Origin: Meiothermus sp.
GTDB lineage: Bacteria; Deinococcota; Deinococci; Deinococcales; Thermaceae
Direction: 5' to 3'
NCBI RefSeq assembly: GCF_026004055.1
Contig: NZ_BPIJ01000002.1
Coordinates: 963,862-1,027,861 of the forward strand
DNA: 64,000 nt
A model generated the notes under the pieces. That model ran no database searches. It had not been told where the DNA came from and saw only the letters and a list, made by a program, of their open reading frames with translations. Below are positions 59,840-64,000 of the stretch, piece by piece. A program made the translations under genes and the position numbers. The number at the start of each line of letters is the position of its first letter. Positions within the stretch are counted from its first letter, which is position 1.

Positions 59840-62212
59840 TTAAGTCCGTGTAAAGCGCCGCAGCGGCCCTATCCCCAGCAGCAGGGCGTTCACCGTCACG
59901 ATCACGGTCGAGGTGCTCATCAAAAGCGCCGCCCACTCCGGCCGCAGCAAAATGCCATAGTTGTTGTAGAGTGCCCCCGCGGCAACGGGGATGGCGAGCA
60001 GATTGTAGATGACCGCCCAAAAGAGGTTCTGCTTGATTTTGCCGCGTACCGCTCTAGCCAGGGTGATGCTGCGGGCTACGTCGGCGGGGTTGTTCTTCAC
60101 CAGCACCACGTCGGCGGTCTCCACGGCCACGTCGGTGCCCGCCCCGATGGCGATGCCTACCTCGGCCTCGGCTAGGGCGGGGGCATCGTTGACCCCGTCG
60201 CCCACCATCGCCACCTTGTGCCCCTGAGCCTGGAGCTCCCGCACTTTAGCCGCCTTGTCCTCGGGCAGAACCTCGGCGATCACCGTGTCTATCCCGATCT
60301 GGCGGGCTACGGCCTCGGCGGTGCGGCGATTGTCCCCCGTGAGCATGACCGTCTTCAGGCCCAGCGCGTGCAGGGCTCTGACCGCTTCCACCGCGCTGGG
60401 GCGGATCACGTCGGCCACGGCGACGAGCCCCGCGACCTTGCCGTCTATCGCCACGTATACGACGGTCTTACCCTGGGCGGCGAGTTCGGCGGCTTTGGCC
60501 TCGAGGCCCCCCAGCGCTACCCTCTCCCGCTCCATCAGCTTCTTATTGCCGATGAGTACCCTCCGGCCATGCACCGTCGCCACTACCCCGTGACCTGGCA
60601 CCGAGTCGAAGGCGTCGGGCGGCTGCACACCCACGCCATGCTCTTCAGCCGCCTGCACGATTGAGCGGGCCAGGGGGTGCTGCGAGGGCTGGTCGGCGGA
60701 GGCGGCGAAGCGCAACAGCTCTTTCGCGTCCATGTCCTCGGCGGGGATCAGGTCGGTGAGGGCGGGCTTGCCCTGGGTGAGGGTGCCGGTCTTGTCGAAG
60801 ACCACGGTATCGAGGGCAGCGGTGGCCTCGAGCGCCGCTGCGTTTTTGAACAGCACACCCTGCCGGGCCGCCAGCCCCACCCCTACGGTGATGGCCGTGG
60901 GGGTCGCCAGGGCCAAGGCGTCGGGGCAGGCAATCACGATGGCCGAAACCGCTGTGGTGAGAGCGAAGACCAACCCCTGCTCAGCAAAGAAGTACCAGAA
61001 CACGAAGGTCAGCAAGCCCGACCCCAGGGCAACGAACACCAGGTACTTCCCGGCCAGGTCGGCCAGGCGCTGGGCCGGGGCCTTGGAGGCCTGGGCGTTG
61101 TGCACCATCTGCACGATGCGGGCCAGAGCGGTGTCGGCACCCACGGCGGTGGCCCGGAAGGTGAAGGCCCCGGTCTGATTGACGGTTCCCCCGATCACCT
61201 TGGAGCCGGGAGTCTTGGGCACGGGGATGGGTTCGCCGGTGATCATGCTCTCATCCACGTAGCTCTGACCCGAGACCACCACACCGTCCACCGGCACCTT
61301 CTCGCCGGGCCTGACCACGACCTCATCACCGACCACCACTTGCTCGAGCGGGATTTCCACTTCCTGCCCCTCGCGCAAAACCCGAGCTGTCGCCGGGGCC
61401 AGTTTGAGCAGGGCTTCCACGGCCCGGCCGGTGGCGAAACGCGCGCGCATCTCCATCCAGTGCCCGGCCAGGCTGAAGGTGGTGAGCATGGCTGCCGCCT
61501 CGTAAAACACCTCGCCCTCGAAGAGGAAAGTGGCTCCCAGGGAGTAGGTGTAGGAGACCAAAATGCCCGTGGCGATGAGGGTCATCATATTGACATCGCC
61601 CCGCCGCAGGGCCCGCCAGGCCGCGCGAATGAAGGGCCAGCCGCCCCACCCCACCACCGGGGTCGTCAGCAGGAAACCCCACAGCCCCATCGAGAGGCCG
61701 AAGGGCGGCGTCTCGGGGAAGCCCAGCGATCTGCCGATGGGGGAGAAGAGCACGATGGGCAGGGTCAGCAGCAGCGAGACCACGAAGCGCCGCAGCATGT
61801 CATCCACCATGGCTGCCCCGTGCTCGGCGTGTGCGTCGTGGGCTTTGGCCGGAGCAGTAGCGTGCGTTACGACCTGGTGGGCTGCATGGTCGTGATGGAA
61901 ATGTGTGTGCCGCTTGTCATCTGCACCAACCCTGGGATGGCCGGGTTGGCTGGCCGAAGCCTCGCAGTCCTGGCAGGTGCAACTATAGCCGCCTTGCTCG
62001 AGCTGCTTGCGCAAAGCCTCGGCGCTGGTTTGTTCAGGGTCGTAGCTTATGTGCGCTAGGGCGCGGGTGCGGTCGAGGTGGACGCCGCTGACGCCGGGCA
62101 GCCGGGCCAGATAGCCTTCCAGGCCAGCCTGTTCGGAGGCATCGTGGCAGTTTTTGAGGGTAAGCTCGAGCACCGATTCGTGCCGATCGCCGTGTTTTAC
62201 CGCTTTTGACAT
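59840..62212 (-). CDS. CopB-like heavy-metal P1B ATPase with CPD motif
   Basis: A 790-residue P1B ATPase. The N-terminus has an HMA-like fold without the CxxC pair, then a CxxC in CTCQDC, then a His-rich segment ([12 protein letters not shown]...HAEHG), the mark of CopB-type pumps. The transport motif in the sixth helix is Cys429-Pro-Asp431 ([11 protein letters not shown]). CopB has CPH and CopA CPC, so specificity is uncertain. DKTGTLTQG and [10 protein letters not shown] are intact, so it should hydrolyse ATP. GAGG precedes the ATG. Confidence 0.92.
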   Translation of the reverse strand: MSKAVKHGDRHESVLELTLKNCHDASEQAGLEGYLARLPGVSGVHLDRTRALAHISYDPEQTSAEALRKQLEQGGYSCTCQDCEASASQPGHPRVGADDKRHTHFHHDHAAHQVVTHATAPAKAHDAHAEHGAAMVDDMLRRFVVSLLLTLPIVLFSPIGRSLGFPETPPFGLSMGLWGFLLTTPVVGWGGWPFIRAAWRALRRGDVNMMTLIATGILVSYTYSLGATFLFEGEVFYEAAAMLTTFSLAGHWMEMRARFATGRAVEALLKLAPATARVLREGQEVEIPLEQVVVGDEVVVRPGEKVPVDGVVVSGQSYVDESMITGEPIPVPKTPGSKVIGGTVNQTGAFTFRATAVGADTALARIVQMVHNAQASKAPAQRLADLAGKYLVFVALGSGLLTFVFWYFFAEQGLVFALTTAVSAIVIACPDALALATPTAITVGVGLAARQGVLFKNAAALEATAALDTVVFDKTGTLTQGKPALTDLIPAEDMDAKELLRFAASADQPSQHPLARSIVQAAEEHGVGVQPPDAFDSVPGHGVVATVHGRRVLIGNKKLMERERVALGGLEAKAAELAAQGKTVVYVAIDGKVAGLVAVADVIRPSAVEAVRALHALGLKTVMLTGDNRRTAEAVARQIGIDTVIAEVLPEDKAAKVRELQAQGHKVAMVGDGVNDAPALAEAEVGIAIGAGTDVAVETADVVLVKNNPADVARSITLARAVRGKIKQNLFWAVIYNLLAIPVAAGALYNNYGILLRPEWAALLMSTSTVIVTVNALLLGIGPLRRFTRT

Positions 62213-62291
62213 GGCTGAACCTCGCCGGGAGTCTTGCGGAGGTGTTCATAACCCACTCCCTCTGCCGACCCCGGATCGATCCGCACGTCCG

Positions 62292-62933
62292 CTATTCTCC
62301 CAGGAAAATCCCGTGCCAGGTGTGGATCCAGACCTCGCCGGTGTAGGCGCTCACCGAGAGCATGCCCTCCGTCTCCTTGCGGCCAAAGTCAAAGGTGTAG
62401 TAACCACCGAAGGCCTGACCCTCCATGACCCTGGCTCCCGGCAAGTAGCCCTTGAGGAACTGCTCGGCCAGCTTCTGCGCGGCGGCCTTGTCGTAGCGGA
62501 CGGCGGTTGGAGGCTGGCCCTGCATCATGCCCATCATGCCGTAGCCCATGCCCAAGCGGGTGTTCCACATCATGTTGGGACCGGGCTCGAGGTAGACGTT
62601 GCCGGTGTAGCGGTCGGCCAGGATTTCCACCAGACCGTTGCCTTTAGCATCGACTACCTGGGCGTAGTAGTTCTCGCTGAAGCTCATGAAGTCTTTGAGC
62701 CTGGCCTCGGGGCTAAAGCGTTTGGCGAAGGCCTCGAGCCGGGCCCGGGCTTCGGCTTTGGGGATGGGCTGGGCCTGGGCGGGGTAAACGCTCATCATGC
62801 CCATTCCCATCCCCCCGCCCATCATCATTCCAGGGCCATACCCATAGCCCGGATTGCCCCACATGCCTTGGGTGAGGGCTATCCCCACCACGGCCAGGCC
62901 TGCGATTCCCAACCAGAGCAATTTGCGTTTCAC
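62292..62933 (-). CDS. Met-rich secreted protein, PepSY-like
   Basis: A 213-residue protein: signal or anchor helix (LLWLGIAGLAVVGIALTQ), then a Met/Gly-rich stretch (GPGMMMGGGMGMGMM), then two PepSY-like segments (ENYYAQVVDAKGNGLVEILADRYTGNVY; GYYTFDFGRKETEGMLSVSAYTGEVW) around a second Met-rich loop (GMGYGMMGMM). Met clusters are typical Cu(I) ligands in the oxidising extracytoplasm. Probably a copper-binding partner of the CopB-like pump 80 bp downstream. Confidence 0.75.
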   Translation of the reverse strand: MKRKLLWLGIAGLAVVGIALTQGMWGNPGYGYGPGMMMGGGMGMGMMSVYPAQAQPIPKAEARARLEAFAKRFSPEARLKDFMSFSENYYAQVVDAKGNGLVEILADRYTGNVYLEPGPNMMWNTRLGMGYGMMGMMQGQPPTAVRYDKAAAQKLAEQFLKGYLPGARVMEGQAFGGYYTFDFGRKETEGMLSVSAYTGEVWIHTWHGIFLGE

Positions 62934-62944
62934 GGCATGCCTCC

Positions 62945-63172
62945 TTACTCACTCAGATCGCGCTTCATCCGCTCAAAGCTCTCCTTGTCGAGCTCCCCCC
63001 TGGCGTAGCGCTCCCGCAGGATGTCCAGCGCGCGGTCTCGCCCCTCGCTCGATGGACGGGAGAAGGCCCGCACCAGCAGGTAGACCAGCAGCACCAAGAC
63101 GGCTAGCTGAACCAGCATCCCGAGCCAACCACAGCCACCCATCATTCCGTAGCCATAAGGCCACCCCATCAT
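62945..63172 (-). CDS. SHOCT-domain small membrane protein
   Basis: A 75-residue protein. Met/Gly-rich N-terminus (MMGWPYGYGMMGG), one helix (LVQLAVLVLLVYLLVRAF), then the SHOCT motif ALDILRERYARGELDKESFERMKRDL. SHOCT is a short oligomerisation helix found in many membrane and secreted proteins. Eleven bp separate it from the Met-rich gene. Confidence 0.85.
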   Translation of the reverse strand: MMGWPYGYGMMGGCGWLGMLVQLAVLVLLVYLLVRAFSRPSSEGRDRALDILRERYARGELDKESFERMKRDLSE

Positions 63173-63246
63173 CTCGACCTCCAGCTAAATCCTATGGCGG
63201 TATTGTTAAGCTGGCGTAAAACCTTGCCAGAACGTGATTGGAAGTG

Positions 63247-64000
63247 TTACCGAAACCAAGTGGGGAGGATGAACCAGAAGGTGCTGCCGTGCCCGACCTC
63301 GCTCTCCAGGCCCATACTGCCCCCCATGGCCTCGACCAATCCCCGTGCGACCGTGAGGCCCACCCCGCTCCCGCCGTCCTGCCGGCTGCGGGCCGAGTCC
63401 ACGCGGTAAAAGCGCTCGAAAACCCGCGCCTGGTGCTCGGGAGGTATGCCGAGGCCGGTGTCGCGCACGCTGAAGCGCACCCCGCCCCGCGTCGGTTCGG
63501 CCTTCAGCACCACCTCCCCGCCGGGCGGGGTGTGGCGCAGGGCGTTGGAGAGCAGGTTGGAGAGCACCTGCTGCAGGCGCTCGAGATCGCCCCATACTGC
63601 TGGCAGCGGCCCGGAGGGCTCGAGCCGCAGGGCCACCCCCTGCTCCGCGAACACCAACTCGAAGCGCTCAAGGGCTTGCCTCAGAACCTCGACAGGGTCA
63701 AGCGCCTGTGGGCGAATCTCCACCGCCCCGGCCTCGACCCTCGAGACCAGCGACAAATCCTCGATCAGGCGGCGCATGGCCCGCACCTCGTGGCTGATGC
63801 GCCCGGCGGCCTGCTCGGGCGGCAGCACCCCGTCGGCCAGGGCCTCGGCGTAGCCCTGCAGCCCGGCCAGGGGTGTACGCAGCTCATGGGCGACGGAGCC
63901 GATGAGCTCAATTCGTCCTTGCTCGACCCGTTCCAGCGCCTCGGCCATGCGGTTGAAGTCCTGGGCCAGCGAGGCCAGTTCGTCGCGCCCCTGAACCTTC
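63247..64000 (-). CDS. sensor histidine kinase, C-terminal part (cut by window end)
   Basis: The visible part runs from the end of a HAMP domain (GRDELASLAQDFNRMAEAL) through HisKA with the phospho-acceptor His in SVAHELRTPLAGL to HATPase_c: N box NLLSNALRHTPPGG, G1 DTGLGIP, F box FERFYR, G2 GGSGVGLTVARGLVEAMGG. It ends at 63247. The N-terminus and any response regulator lie beyond 64000. By position it could be a copper- or envelope-sensing CusS/CopS-like kinase; sequence alone does not show this. Confidence 0.93.
   Translation of the reverse strand, partial: KVQGRDELASLAQDFNRMAEALERVEQGRIELIGSVAHELRTPLAGLQGYAEALADGVLPPEQAAGRISHEVRAMRRLIEDLSLVSRVEAGAVEIRPQALDPVEVLRQALERFELVFAEQGVALRLEPSGPLPAVWGDLERLQQVLSNLLSNALRHTPPGGEVVLKAEPTRGGVRFSVRDTGLGIPPEHQARVFERFYRVDSARSRQDGGSGVGLTVARGLVEAMGGSMGLESEVGHGSTFWFILPTWFR

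Overview
The window looks like chromosomal DNA of a moderately thermophilic member of the Thermaceae, most likely Meiothermus. Signs are the GC-rich codon use, the very frequent CTCGAG word (Leu-Glu codon pairs), a CsoR with the C41/H66/H70 copper ligands known from Thermus, LytM, FrcB, ApgM and CarD homologues of Thermus type, and many genes whose start codon lies 6-10 nt after a -10 box with no Shine-Dalgarno sequence (leaderless). The genus is an inference; no rRNA is present.

Layout. 1-1832: distal part of a CRISPR array (25 repeats, degenerate last repeat at 1796-1832, leader and cas genes outside the window). 1855-9433: housekeeping genes: tRNA-Leu(GAG), dxs, a C45 hydrolase, a macro-domain protein, an MFS transporter and tsaE. 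9506-15955: a CUT1 sugar ABC transporter, then a MacA/MacB-type efflux operon. 16201-22227: a secreted protein, a LOG-like gene cut by a repeat element, an exopolysaccharide cluster (WbaP-like initiating transferase, WecG/TagA transferase, GDP-mannose-3,5-epimerase-like enzyme) and two tandem LytM/M23 genes. 22294-26630: short inverted-repeat elements around an MFS transporter, a DUF985 cupin and a DUF2227 protein, then TetR and CarD regulators. 27435-34102: anmK, tRNA-Ile2(CAU), a LapA-like protein, an orphan ABC ATPase, a CtpA-type protease, a VanW protein and apgM. 34232-39780: a LacI-regulated operon on the minus strand (regulator, FrcB/FrcC/FrcA-like sugar transporter, xylulokinase-like kinase). 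39964-40058: a candidate structured RNA. 40124-53000: nnrDE, a sirtuin, a cysteine-less YtxJ-like protein, a compound stack of repeats, a class II aldolase-family protein, a degenerate GGDEF protein, Mrp with a SufR-like regulator, glycerate kinase, and the cell-division pair FtsX-EnvC. 53099-55403: divergent tRNA-Ile(GAU) and tRNA-Pro(GGG), then archease and RtcB. 55406-64000: a copper-handling island with two minus-strand operons. One is copZ-csoR-copA-DUF305; the other is kinase-SHOCT-Met-rich PepSY-like-copB-like-DUF305.

How it fits together. The copper island pairs each P1B ATPase with its own secreted DUF305 protein. A CsoR-type palindrome sits just downstream of the copZ -10 box. The second ATPase has a CPD instead of a CPC or CPH transport motif. 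Three families of non-coding inverted-repeat elements (342 bp, about 255 bp, 127-196 bp) are nested at TA sites in four places; one supplies the last codons of the LOG-like gene. The points most worth a second look are the copper island, the nested repeats, the structured RNA at 39964-40058, the paired LacI operators, and the dense set of leaderless promoters, three of which re-use the stop codon of the gene in front or lie directly against it.
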